From positions 49,153-113,152 of the forward strand of contig FMBT01000431.1 in NCBI GenBank assembly GCA_900095095.1: 64,000 nucleotides of DNA, in the 5' to 3' direction. Shown here piece after piece: positions 10,151 to 19,956 of the stretch. The first letter of the stretch is position 1. Every line of letters starts with the position of its first letter. The notes below the pieces were generated by a model. That model was not told the DNA's origin, ran no database searches, and was given only the letters and a program-made list of their open reading frames with translations. Made by a program: the position numbers and the translations under genes. The DNA is from Fragilariopsis cylindrus CCMP1102. Taxonomy: Eukaryota > Bacillariophyta > Bacillariophyceae > Bacillariales > Bacillariaceae.

Positions 10151-11276
10151 TGATATGTACCTACATAACGATGAGCAGTAAAACATTCATAACGTAACCA
10201 ATTGTGAGTTCTGTCTGCCGGGGACATTTAACATGATAAATAAGTGATGCATGCTCTCGTAAAAATCTACTATTTTTAAACAAATCTGACAAACGACACG
10301 CACAGTGGTGTTAAACTCCTTCGCTTATCATTCACGCCTTCACTTTTCCTCTTCAAAGAAAAGCCTATGATGATCAACTTAGTACAATAGGAAATGACAC
10401 GTTATGGAATAGTTGTATTTTTACTGATATGATCGATTTCAAATCAAAATTCTATCCACGCCAGATAATTTTACTCCTGGCCTTTTTTTTGTTATGTCTA
10501 TAATTATTTGTATTATTATTTTATATAGTATCTATGTTATTAAATAGTTGTATAAATTAACAGAATTGAATCATTCGCATCACTCATTCTCTTTGCTACT
10601 CAAAAGAGAGTTGGAATGATCCGATCCAGTCAAATTTTATTGTGTCGTGTCGAACGATGATAACCTTTTGAGTATTCTAGGATGCAGTAACAGATTTTAA
10701 AAAACAGGATAATGATGGATACAACAAAAATCCAGCAATATCGTTGTTTTGTTCTGTTGAAACTCTTTCCTCACAAAGATTTTTCTTCAGATTAAATTAA
10801 TGATCGTCATTACTAACCTCTGTGCGGTCATTCTTTCTCTGACATCGATGCTGGTTCTTGCGTATATTATTGAATCGTCTGTTTTCTGAATAGTCGTAGG
10901 ATGCTTACATATGGTTTATGTGTGACAATACTTCGTGCTGGATCATCTTTGTATAATCACACATACGTGCAGATCATATTATTGCTGATCTATGTTTGTT
11001 GTTGACAACATCATACATGTATGCCTTCGTATAAAAATCACGTGATTTTTCTGCGTCGTCGTGTGAAGGAAGAATACTACTGTTTATTCAAAGCTTCGAT
11101 TTACTCTCTCTCTCATCTTGCCATGTTGTATTGAATAATTTGTTTCATGTTCCCTTACGTCGTAGCCACCACTGCATGAAGCCTTCGTAACCAATATTTC
11201 CCATGTTGTCCGTAAAAGTACTACCACCACAAATGTTCTGTGTTGCTTCTGGACATAAAAATATACCCAGAAGTAC
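10151..11276. other. Intergenic spacer between convergent genes
   Basis: AT-rich, with no open frame of coding character. It should contain the 3' ends of the SDR gene (+) and the protease gene (-). Confidence 0.5.
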
Positions 11277-12615
11277 TCAAGGAAGTTGTAATCCCAAACC
11301 TCCACCGAGGATACCATTCCGTCTCGCTGGACCACCACCAGCCGAACCACCCATTCCATTGGAAATTTTATCACGACCACTGGTAGATTTCGGATAGCAT
11401 GTACCTGTACCAAAATTACATCGTTTGCTACAACAATCATCGACCTTTGTACACATTGCACCACGATTGCCACAAGTTTCAATAGGTGATGGTGTTACAG
11501 GATTTGGAGTGGGAGACTCAGTAGTCGGAACGGTATTATTGATGTTGTTGCCAGTTAATGAAAAATCTTCATCACGATTGTCGGCTATTCCCATAATTTC
11601 ATTACAGTCCACATAGTCAGGAACACCATCAGCATTCATTGTGCACATCGTTTTTACAATCCAATCATAAAAATAGGATATTCGTGAATAAACACCAGGA
11701 TACTCTTCATCGGCACAACCTCGTCCCCACGAGACGATACCAACTAACCGATCATCGTTGGAATTATCATTAGGTGTTAATAATAATGGTCCACCAGAAT
11801 CACCATAACATGCGTCTTTATTCGGTGCCTCGGCACATAACATATCGTCATCGATTTCACCACGATGAGCACGACGACAGATATCACTACTCACATAATT
11901 GACATCCACTTGATGTAAATAATCGGCAAAGTCTGTCTCTTTTTCCGCTGGATTCGTGTCACCAAAACCAATCACAGTCATTGCTTGTCCTGGTTCATTT
12001 ATTTCTGTTCGTTCTAATTTTACATATTGTATATCGGTAATATCATCTGCTAGTTCAAATAATGCAATATCATTATTGTAGGTAAAATCATCATATAATG
12101 GATGGACTGTCCGATTCACTATTAAAGATTCGATACCACCAGAAAATTTACTAGGACCGATCGCAAAATCTTTATCAGCATCGCGGCAATGAGCAGCTGT
12201 CAAGACAAATCGTGACGATACCAAAACAGCACCTGACAATAATTTTGAATTGATTAAAAGATAAAGAGTGAGTGAGTGAGTGAGTAAAGGGGGGGGGGGG
12301 GGGGTACAGCACGTTCATTCAAACAACATTAATCTCTTCGGGACCCACCCCTGACTTGAACTTACCACACAAACTTTCACCATTCATAATAGCATAATAT
12401 GGGAAACGACCCAGTTCCGATTTTCCTCCACCGATGATTCGAAGTGTCTTTGTGGGTAGTAGTTCATTTGTGTTTACTAGCCCACGCAACGACGACGACG
12501 ATGATGATGACGACGATTGTTCCTCCGATCGTACGGAAGATAATACGAGTAGTACTGCTATCAGTGGAAGTAGTAGTGAAGATAAAGTAGGATTATTCAT
12601 CTTTATTGTTGTCAT
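11277..12615 (-). CDS. Secreted trypsin-like S1 protease with C-terminal six-cysteine knot-like module, two exons
   Basis: Exon 1 is 12615-12366, the intron 12365-12233 (GTAAGT...CAG, 133 nt, holding a 16-base homopolymer) and exon 2 is 12232-11277; 401 residues. A signal peptide (SSLLLPLIAVLLVLSSVRS) and a Ser-rich propeptide precede the activation site LR-IIGG (cleavage after Arg59). The triad is His98 (LTAAHC), Asp138 (NNDIALFEL) and Ser229 (GDSGGP). Asp223, six before the Ser, predicts cleavage after Arg/Lys. After a Pro/Thr linker, six cysteines (337, 344, 350, 351, 355, 362) are spaced C-x6-C-x5-CC-x3-C-x6-C, an inhibitor-knot-like spacing. A Gly-rich tail follows. Probably an extracellular protease; the module may bind substrate, wall or partner. 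The protease at 25896 has the same architecture. Confidence 0.88.
12289..12304. repeat. Poly-G tract, 16 bases, inside the protease intron
   Basis: Sixteen consecutive G on the + strand (C on the coding strand), next to a (GAGT)n run, within the 133-nt intron. Length polymorphism here would change intron length. Confidence 0.9.
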
Positions 12616-13277
12616 TGTTATCGACTTTATTGTTTGTATTAGTTGATTCTTCGATCTTGAATTATGTACTGACTGACTGCTTAGTAAAAGGTTAAATCCG
12701 GAAGCAAGGGATTATGATGTGTATACCGATTGATGATTTTTGGTGGATGTCGTGGATGGGGGCTGCCTTTTATTAGTCGTTCGGGTAACTACCAGTATCG
12801 ATTTTCGTCAAAATCGCGTCAGATTTACGCATAGTACCGCACTGTGTTTTATTTAAATTTGGGTACGCTGTGCGACCAAATTCTTATGAATTCGCCACAA
12901 ATCGTAATAGAAAAATTTGGTTATCACATACATTCAATAACAAAAACTGGCTATGTTATTATATATGCCATCTGTATCTATAATAGGCCATCTTCACACG
13001 ATTCGCTCATATGTTTTTTCAACTCCGAATTGACGGAAACAAACATGAAACTTTTAAAGTTTTTTTAAAGAAAGGTTTTTACACACCTAGAAACAACGTA
13101 GAGCACGACTCAGATTTTCATCGAGTCGATCGGGTCGAGAGGTCGAGAATTTAGAAAACAAAATTGTTGCCAAGTTATTCTGGGTTTGGCTAACGCCAAA
13201 CTCAGAATAAAAACACAACATACTTTTCATTCCCCGTTAAGATAGAGTAGATGACTATGACAATATAAGCAAACGAC
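12616..13277. other. Divergent intergenic region
   Basis: Separates the protease (-) from the next gene (+). It holds the hairpin at 13175-13210 and no credible gene. Confidence 0.5.
13175..13210. repeat. Strong inverted repeat / hairpin
   Basis: A 16-base arm TTATTCTGGGTTTGGC, the loop TAAC, and the complementary arm with one mismatch. It sits 68 bp upstream of the next ATG, so it may fall in the 5' UTR. Confidence 0.9.
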
Positions 13278-15038
13278 ATGAAGGAGTGTGAAAAAAAACA
13301 TCCCAGATCCATATCAATATCTAGTTGCAGCGGTGGTGATAGTAGTGGTGGCGGATATGACGGCAGAGTGATCATCATGGAATCTTGCAACTGCTCTAGT
13401 ATGAACAAGCGAAGAACAAGGAAAGGAACGACGGGACAACAACGACAACGACGGCGTCATCGAATTCGCACTCGTGCCAGCAATCGTCGTAGCCTTCATT
13501 CGTCGCTTGCACTTCTAGTCCTAGCCTTTACCTCTTGGACGGACGATACATGTATATTATTCTTAGAAGCTCAAGCTAGTAGTGACGTTCTTGTATCCTC
13601 CAACGATGGTATTGATTCATCTTCTTTCGACGACGACAACAACAGCAATTCACGATCAGCAGGTTATGGACCTCTTAAGACGAGATTATCACGTAAAGTA
13701 TTTCACGTAACGACGGCAGCAGAATTGAATACATCACCATGGACGAAGAAGAAAAAGAAAAAGAAGAAGAACGATGACCATAATAGTATCGCGAAAAATG
13801 TGAACAACGATGATACTAAAGAAAGAATCGTTCCAATATCACAAGAAGACTACTCGTCCTCATTTTTGTCGACGACGATACAAAAACTACTTCCATTTCT
13901 TCAACGAGGACTTCTTCTCTTCGCATTGTCTTCCTTGGCTGTCTTGGAAAGGAATCCCTCATCAGTATCAGGTATACTTATGTCATCGTCATCGTCGTCC
14001 TCAACTACAACGACTGCGACTGCTGCTGCTGGTCAAAGTAGTGTCCTATTCTCATTTTTACCTCCTTTCGCTGCTACAATCATTACGAAGTTTATGAGTT
14101 ATACTAAAAATCTTGTTGTTCCTCATCGTTTGAATTGGATGAAATTATATAATCTACCAACTGAATTATTACCATCATTGTCCAGTGCATTATTAATAGC
14201 ATGGGTACCCACGTTATGTTTTCAAGGTGCCTGGTGGGAATTATCATTTTTACTGTTATCCTTCACATCCTCGCAGGATTTACGACAATACCTGATAACA
14301 CAAATTATTCCCACAATGAGTTCCACCATACAAAAATTAGTATGGAGTGAATTTTGGAAACATATCTGGGAATATCTGTTACGTCCATTCCCATATAATA
14401 TTTTAATTCCAACAACTAGTTTGAAACAACAAAACCATCCACAACAATCAAAAAATAATGACACTAATAATAATAATAATGACAATGAACTTCTTTATAT
14501 GACAACATCATTCCAAAATATTCGACGGTATCTATTAGATGTATGGACGAAAAAAGCAAATAAACGAATCGACACATGGACCATATCATCCATGAAGGCA
14601 GTCTTACAAAAAAATGTTCAATCTTCTGTCACTAGTATAGTGGAAGATTCATTTACTTTTACCACGAATGACGATATCACACGGATGATCGAAATGGAAG
14701 AAGAAGAAGAAGATTCCAACAACAATGACGACAATAACGACAACGACAACGAGATATCCTCATTGGAAGAATCGGAAGTAATAGCAGCAACAGCAACAGG
14801 AACAGGAACAGAATCTGAATCTGAATCTGAACCACCACCACTATTACCAGAAGAAGAAATAATAAAAGAAGAAGAAGAAGAAGTAGTAGTAGTAGTAGAA
14901 GAAGAAGCTGTTGACAATGATGATATAGATTCTTCTGCTTCTTCTCCGACGGAGATAGATTCTTCTGCTTCTTCTCCGACGGAGACGATGACGACGGAAC
15001 AACAACAGGGAGAAGAAGATGACAGCAATGATGAGTAA
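13278..15038 (+). CDS. Acidic-tailed membrane protein of unknown function
   Basis: 586 residues. The start is uncertain: ATGs at 13278, 13377 and 13401 share the frame. The last gives a very basic stretch (NKRRTRKGTTGQQRQRRRHR) before a hydrophobic segment (SLHSSLALLVLAFTSW) and EAQAS, which could be a signal anchor or presequence. Further hydrophobic segments lie near 210-225 (RGLLLFALSSLAVL) and 300-330 (SALLIAWVPTLCF, WWELSFLLLSF). The last 130 residues are extremely acidic, with Glu/Asp runs and a perfect duplication IDSSASSPTE IDSSASSPTE. No family recognised. The central hydrophobic, Trp-containing region argues for a real membrane protein. Confidence 0.65.
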   Translation: MKECEKKHPRSISISSCSGGDSSGGGYDGRVIIMESCNCSSMNKRRTRKGTTGQQRQRRRHRIRTRASNRRSLHSSLALLVLAFTSWTDDTCILFLEAQASSDVLVSSNDGIDSSSFDDDNNSNSRSAGYGPLKTRLSRKVFHVTTAAELNTSPWTKKKKKKKKNDDHNSIAKNVNNDDTKERIVPISQEDYSSSFLSTTIQKLLPFLQRGLLLFALSSLAVLERNPSSVSGILMSSSSSSSTTTTATAAAGQSSVLFSFLPPFAATIITKFMSYTKNLVVPHRLNWMKLYNLPTELLPSLSSALLIAWVPTLCFQGAWWELSFLLLSFTSSQDLRQYLITQIIPTMSSTIQKLVWSEFWKHIWEYLLRPFPYNILIPTTSLKQQNHPQQSKNNDTNNNNNDNELLYMTTSFQNIRRYLLDVWTKKANKRIDTWTISSMKAVLQKNVQSSVTSIVEDSFTFTTNDDITRMIEMEEEEEDSNNNDDNNDNDNEISSLEESEVIAATATGTGTESESESEPPPLLPEEEIIKEEEEEVVVVVEEEAVDNDDIDSSASSPTEIDSSASSPTETMTTEQQQGEEDDSNDE

Positions 15039-15159
15039 CTAGTCTAGCATAACTAAGTGGTTAAATTAACATATAATGCTCCAATTATAAAACAAGTTCA
15101 TTCTTTTTCCTATTATGTATCATTCATGCATTCGTTTATTCTTTTCCATTAATTATCCC

Positions 15160-15891
15160 TCATTCATCACCAGGTTCTTTCCCTTCTTCCACTAAAAATT
15201 CTTTTAATTCGGTCCATAAATTATCACGATCCTCACCCTCCACTGCACCATGTAATTTGGAGGATATTTCTTGATCAGGATTACTGGCATACCATAAATT
15301 ACAGATGTACGATGATTGTGATTGTGATTGTTGTGTCTCACTTTTGTCTTTGTCTTTGTCTACGTCTTTTCCAACTTTTTCTTCTTCCCCATCTACTACT
15401 ACTACATCAGACGACTCTACTACTACTACTACAGGTAAGGCATTTTTATCACTGATATAGACGGGTGGTCCATTTTTTAATAATCGTCGTAATTCTGCTT
15501 GACAATCTGTAGTTTTGACACGTTCTATAAAATCAGAAAATTGTGTTTTTAATAAATGTTCTACCACCGATTGTTCATACCTACATGGATACCATAACAT
15601 ACTTGGATATAGTTGATATTCAACTATATAAATAGTACAAAAAAGGGATATGTGAATTGACAAAGAAGAATGAGTATACAACAATAATACGATACACGAT
15701 ACGATACAATGAGTATGAGTATGAGATTTTGAACCAAAGATCAGAAGTGATTAGTAGAATATATAGATGCATTCGAACACAAAATACATTGTGTATGTAT
15801 TCGTACCGTAATTTCCATCTTCTTCCGTGATATCTTCCATGTTGCAATAGCATTCCATGCCTTCGATTGGTGCCCCATGAGTCGTCGACAT
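15160..15891 (-). CDS. Small two-exon hypothetical protein
   Basis: Exon 1 runs from ATG 15891 to 15807, the intron is 15806-15624 (GTACG...TATAG, 183 nt), and exon 2 is 15623-15160; 182 residues. Splicing joins MECYCNMEDITEEDGNY to VEYQLYPSMLWYPCRYEQSV in one frame. The C-terminal part contains a Val/Asp/Lys-rich linker, then ICNLWYASNPDQEISSKLHG and DNLWTELKEFLVEEGKEP. Cysteines near the N-terminus (ECYC, YPC) may bind metal. I do not recognise the family. The clean intron and continuous frame support a real gene. Confidence 0.65.
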
Positions 15892-16660
15892 TGTTATGAT
15901 CCAATTTTGTTTTGTTTTTGTTTTGTTTTGTTTCGTTCCAGCAGTTGTATGGTTCTTTTTTATTCCCCACCTTACTTCTCTATCGGTGTTTCCGTTCTGC
16001 CTTTTTTGATACTGTTGTTACGGTAGTATATTCCTTGCTTGTATAGTCTCCGTTTCTTCTGTCTTTCGTTTGGAAAAGTCTTCTTTGGGTCGATCTCAAC
16101 AAAGGTGTATTGTATACAAGTCTCATGCAAGTCGATGATTGAATTTGGTTGTCGAACTAAAGAAGTGTTAAAATTTTAACTTAAAATTGCATTCAGATTA
16201 TTCCCTTCTGGACCATGTTCACCCTGGCGCGCAATGGTGTGTGTTTCAAATTTCTTTGAGTCACGGCGCGCGTGAACATTCTCAATTCTTTTGACACACC
16301 ATCATATCATCATCTACACATTCTTCAACATACCATCATCAAAATTCTGTCACAGAATTTAGCATTGCTTGCTTCACTTTTTTTACAGTACTACTTACCA
16401 CCATAAAAGCAGAACAGAAGGAATGTATTTGTTCTTTTGTAACTGTGTACGTAGGTAAAGAAACTTAATTGCCTCTCGCTCGTTCATCAATCAAAAGTGC
16501 TAATCGTGCCGATCATTGTTGGTTCATGGTTCAATAAGGTACAGTAAGTTTTTCTTTTGAGTTGAGATAAGAGCCGTTGATATTCTGCCAGAATCTGTTC
16601 AACCACAAACCAATTAAACAAATAACACATCGAACTTTTTTTTTGCAACAGAGTGTCATC
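15892..16660. other. Divergent intergenic region with interleaved inverted repeats
   Basis: Lies between the small minus-strand gene and the WD40 gene. It contains the interleaved repeats at 16214-16302, a short hairpin AAATTCTG-TCA-CAGAATTT at about 16342-16360, and one TACAGTAC site (16384). Confidence 0.5.
16214..16302. repeat. Two interleaved inverted repeats
   Basis: Arm A ATGTTCACCCTGGCGCGC pairs with GGCGCGCGTGAACAT. Arm B ATGGTGTGTGTTTCAAA pairs imperfectly with TTTTGACACACCAT. The order A-B-A'-B' is the arrangement of a pseudoknot or paired protein sites. Confidence 0.6.
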
Positions 16661-18517
16661 ATGACAGGAGTAATTGGAACGAATACTGCGATCGGTGACA
16701 ATCTATCATCATTGGTAACTGCAGCAGCGATGGTGGCGTATGAAAGAAGAATATGCGCTCAGATAATAAAAACCACAGAATCGGCGAGAACAAATAATAA
16801 TAAAAATCAATTACTGGACGTCGCCAACAACAACCCCGACGATTCGTCCGATTCATTCCGTACAACTATGTCTTTGATTCCATCAGGAGATGCTCAATTT
16901 GCAAGGAAATTACAAAAACTCAAGGAGATACAACAACAACAACCGCTTTCTTCGCATCCATCATCAGACATAAAAAAGAATGGTGTTTTTAAGGTTGAAG
17001 AAGAAGAAATAGCAACACCAACAATACCAGTAGAAGCAGCAATAGTATCAAGAACAAACATGGACGACGTAAATAAACAACAACACCAACAACAACAAAT
17101 TATTCCAGTAATTCCATCCATCATTCTGATGGAAAATATTGCTTCGTATGTCAATGAACGTCTGGTATGGAATGCTATGGCAACTCTGAATAGAGAATGT
17201 TATGCTATTTCTAAGAATCTATTACATCTAATCTACCGACCTTGGCCTCGTATTCGATGGAGGGCAGGATTAACCACACCAAAAAAACAACAACATCAAC
17301 AACCACAAAAAGAACAACAACCACAACGACGACGACGAGTAGCTCGGGGTGTACAAGTTTCTACTCGACCTTGCACGGTGGCATTTGGGAAAGATTTTTT
17401 ATGTTGTGGTACGAATCAGGGTGATATATTAGTGTGGAAGGTACATGAAAATGGATCCAAACGATCACTGCAAGGACATTGTGGTCGTGTGAATAGTGTA
17501 CAATGTTACAAGGATTGGTTAGTGTCGGCGGGAGATGATACAGCAATTCGTATCTGGAACGTCCAAACCATGTCCTGTGAATCTATTATTGCAACAGGTC
17601 ACGGTAGTAGTATCACATCCGTTGCTATCTTGCCATTCGACGACGCCCAACGTATATGTGGTAGTAACGATGACGACGACAAGAAATCTTCCTCGTCTTG
17701 CATGCTAGTAGCTACAGCCAGTATGGATTGTGATGTTCGTCTATTTGCCGTGTATTACGATGGAACTAAAGTGGTATTGACACGACATTTGACTACTTTT
17801 ACAGGCCCCGAACTCATACAGGGACCGATCTATTCGATCGTCATGTACAAAAAAGATAAACGTCATTATCTGATTTCCGGTGGTTTAATTGGACGGTTAC
17901 GACTTTGGGATATTGATAGTAGTATTGCCGGTATTATTGGAAGTGGAGGAAGTAGTTATTGCGCCGAACACAATACTAATCCCCCCGAAACAACGAATAA
18001 TGCAACTACTACTACTACTATTGGTACTACTGTTACTACTACGACATACAGAAATAAGTGCATCTTTAAATATGACGGTGCAGTCAAAAGCATTGTGGTT
18101 TCTCGGGATAAACATCGCATTGCAGCGGCATTTGGTCGTACTATTTGTTATGGTACTATTTCTGATGATCCATTTCATCTTGATCAAAGCTATAATACTA
18201 TGATGACAAATGAAATGATAGTAGAGAATGAAACTAACTACGAGGAAACTATTGACAATGGCAACAATTGGAGAGTATTAAAAGGCCATTCCGGTGATAT
18301 CCGTTCCATTGATTTTTCATTGGATGGCAAATCAATAGCTTCTGCCTGTACCGACGGTTCTATACGATTATGGGAATTAGGAGATGGAACTTGGAAACGT
18401 AAATGGAAGGCACATAATGGATTTATGGTGTGTTCTCTTGCTATTTCACCCGACGGCCAGTGTTTGCTGTCGGCTGGATCAGATGGAACGATTGCAATCG
18501 AAACTACTCTTACTTGA
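16661..18517 (+). CDS. F-box-like / WD40-repeat protein
   Basis: ATG at 16661 gives 618 residues; upstream in-frame sequence lacks an ATG. The N-terminus is low-complexity. A leucine/isoleucine-rich segment (IIPVIPSIILMENIASYV, then NERLVWNAMATLNRECYAI) looks like a divergent F-box. WD40 blades follow, with GH...WD-type repeats: GDILVWKV, LQGHCGRVNSVQ...DDTAIRIWNV, ATGHGSSITSVAI, GRLRLWDI, LKGHSGDIRSIDFS...DGSIRLWEL and HNGFMVCSLAISPDG...DGTIAI. Together these suggest a beta-propeller of about seven blades with Asn/Thr insertions. If the F-box is real, the protein would select substrates for an SCF ubiquitin ligase; otherwise it is a scaffold. The WD40 assignment is firm, the F-box tentative. 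Confidence 0.82.
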   Translation: MTGVIGTNTAIGDNLSSLVTAAAMVAYERRICAQIIKTTESARTNNNKNQLLDVANNNPDDSSDSFRTTMSLIPSGDAQFARKLQKLKEIQQQQPLSSHPSSDIKKNGVFKVEEEEIATPTIPVEAAIVSRTNMDDVNKQQHQQQQIIPVIPSIILMENIASYVNERLVWNAMATLNRECYAISKNLLHLIYRPWPRIRWRAGLTTPKKQQHQQPQKEQQPQRRRRVARGVQVSTRPCTVAFGKDFLCCGTNQGDILVWKVHENGSKRSLQGHCGRVNSVQCYKDWLVSAGDDTAIRIWNVQTMSCESIIATGHGSSITSVAILPFDDAQRICGSNDDDDKKSSSSCMLVATASMDCDVRLFAVYYDGTKVVLTRHLTTFTGPELIQGPIYSIVMYKKDKRHYLISGGLIGRLRLWDIDSSIAGIIGSGGSSYCAEHNTNPPETTNNATTTTTIGTTVTTTTYRNKCIFKYDGAVKSIVVSRDKHRIAAAFGRTICYGTISDDPFHLDQSYNTMMTNEMIVENETNYEETIDNGNNWRVLKGHSGDIRSIDFSLDGKSIASACTDGSIRLWELGDGTWKRKWKAHNGFMVCSLAISPDGQCLLSAGSDGTIAIETTLT

Positions 18518-19912
18518 AATAAAAGAAAGAGGATCAAGTGAAAGAATGTTGATACGATGTTTTCAACAGAACGAATGATATTCCTGTTTCATACTAGTAG
18601 AAGAATTCCAACCCAATAATTATATGCACATTACGTTATCGGTCCATGAATGAAAGGCGAGAAAGATAAATGTATTTTAGTAGATAAATGTATCTTAGTA
18701 AATAAAGTCAGATTCCAGTACAGCAAGATGTGATTGTATCTACAAAGGAATAATAGAAGATTTTTACATAGATTTTAGAGTGCAATTTTTTGTGAATCTT
18801 TATGCTAGTAGTAGGACTTCTAAACTTTTAGGTTGATATATATATACATATATATACGTACGTACTACGTACTACGTAACGGGAATGAGGTAAGCGATTT
18901 TGGTGTTGTTGAATGACTAATTCAACTACTAGATACTATCGCTATTTTGTTTCCTTTTAGCATTGATCATTTGTATGTTAATCCTATTCTGTTTCATTAT
19001 CGGTCTCAAGTTCACAATGAAAGTCGCCAGAAATCATGTTTCACCTAACTTATTACCCTCGCCACGCTTCATACTCTTCTTTCTTTCTTTCTTTCTTTCT
19101 TCCTTCAAGTTTGGTGTTCAAAGCTTCCTACTTAACTCTTTTTCTTCTTCTCGGTTTTAGATCGACGAACATTTTTAGTATTGCTGCTAATGATGATGGC
19201 ATTTTTTTTATTATATCTTTGCCATAAATCAAATAATGGTGCCAGTACTATAACAATAATAAAAGCTATTGCAAAAGGATGTGCCAGTGATGATGATGGC
19301 GATGGCGATGGCGATGGCGTATTTGAATCTTTGGTAGTAGTACTCATGACAAAATATTGTAAATGAATAGTACAGTAGCGTTGAATACTGTATGTGGGAA
19401 GACGGTTCTGTGTTTAATATGGAATTCGATCATCTGGAAATTTTTTTTGAATCATTTTTTTAAAATTTTCCTAACGGTCAAACACGATTAAAGAATTGTT
19501 TAATTTTGGACTAAAAAAGGTCATTTACACAGATCAATGTTTTCAACGTTTCCGTGCATCATGATAGTAGACCGACAATATTTTCTTAGGGGCATAGTTG
19601 TTGAACACAATGTCAAATGACTAAGTTATCAACATTAAATATTTACATTGAAGAATCTTCAAAAAACAATAGACATCCATCGAAAAACTTGGAAGTAGAG
19701 GAAGTAATCGTGATAAATTTCCTACTTACAGTACATACCGCATGATATAATATATATACTTGAAGTAAATGTACTGGCAGAAGTAATGTATTGTGCAGTG
19801 TATCACAGTGTAACCATTCAACGTTATCAGTAGATAGAGTTTATTCATCTTTCTTTTTCCTCAAACATAGAAACAAACAAAGAAAAGACAAGCGGGAAAA
19901 AAATTCGCAACG
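18518..19912. other. Intergenic region with one small possible gene
   Basis: AT-rich. It contains TATATACATATATATAC near 18837, a CTTT microsatellite at about 19076-19100, and the small minus-strand ORF at 19132-19347. Confidence 0.5.
19132..19347 (-). CDS. Small single-pass membrane protein (71 aa)
   Basis: ATG at 19347. A Ser/Pro/Thr N-terminus is followed by one clear transmembrane segment (FAIAFIIVIVLAPLF) and a basic tail (NVRRSKTEKKKKS). The order polar, TM, basic is plausible for a small organelle or ER protein. There is no recognisable family and no second evidence, so a chance ORF remains possible. Confidence 0.4.
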   Translation of the reverse strand: MSTTTKDSNTPSPSPSPSSSLAHPFAIAFIIVIVLAPLFDLWQRYNKKNAIIISSNTKNVRRSKTEKKKKS

Positions 19913-19925
19913 ATGGCAACGATGA

Positions 19926-19956
<31 letters not shown>

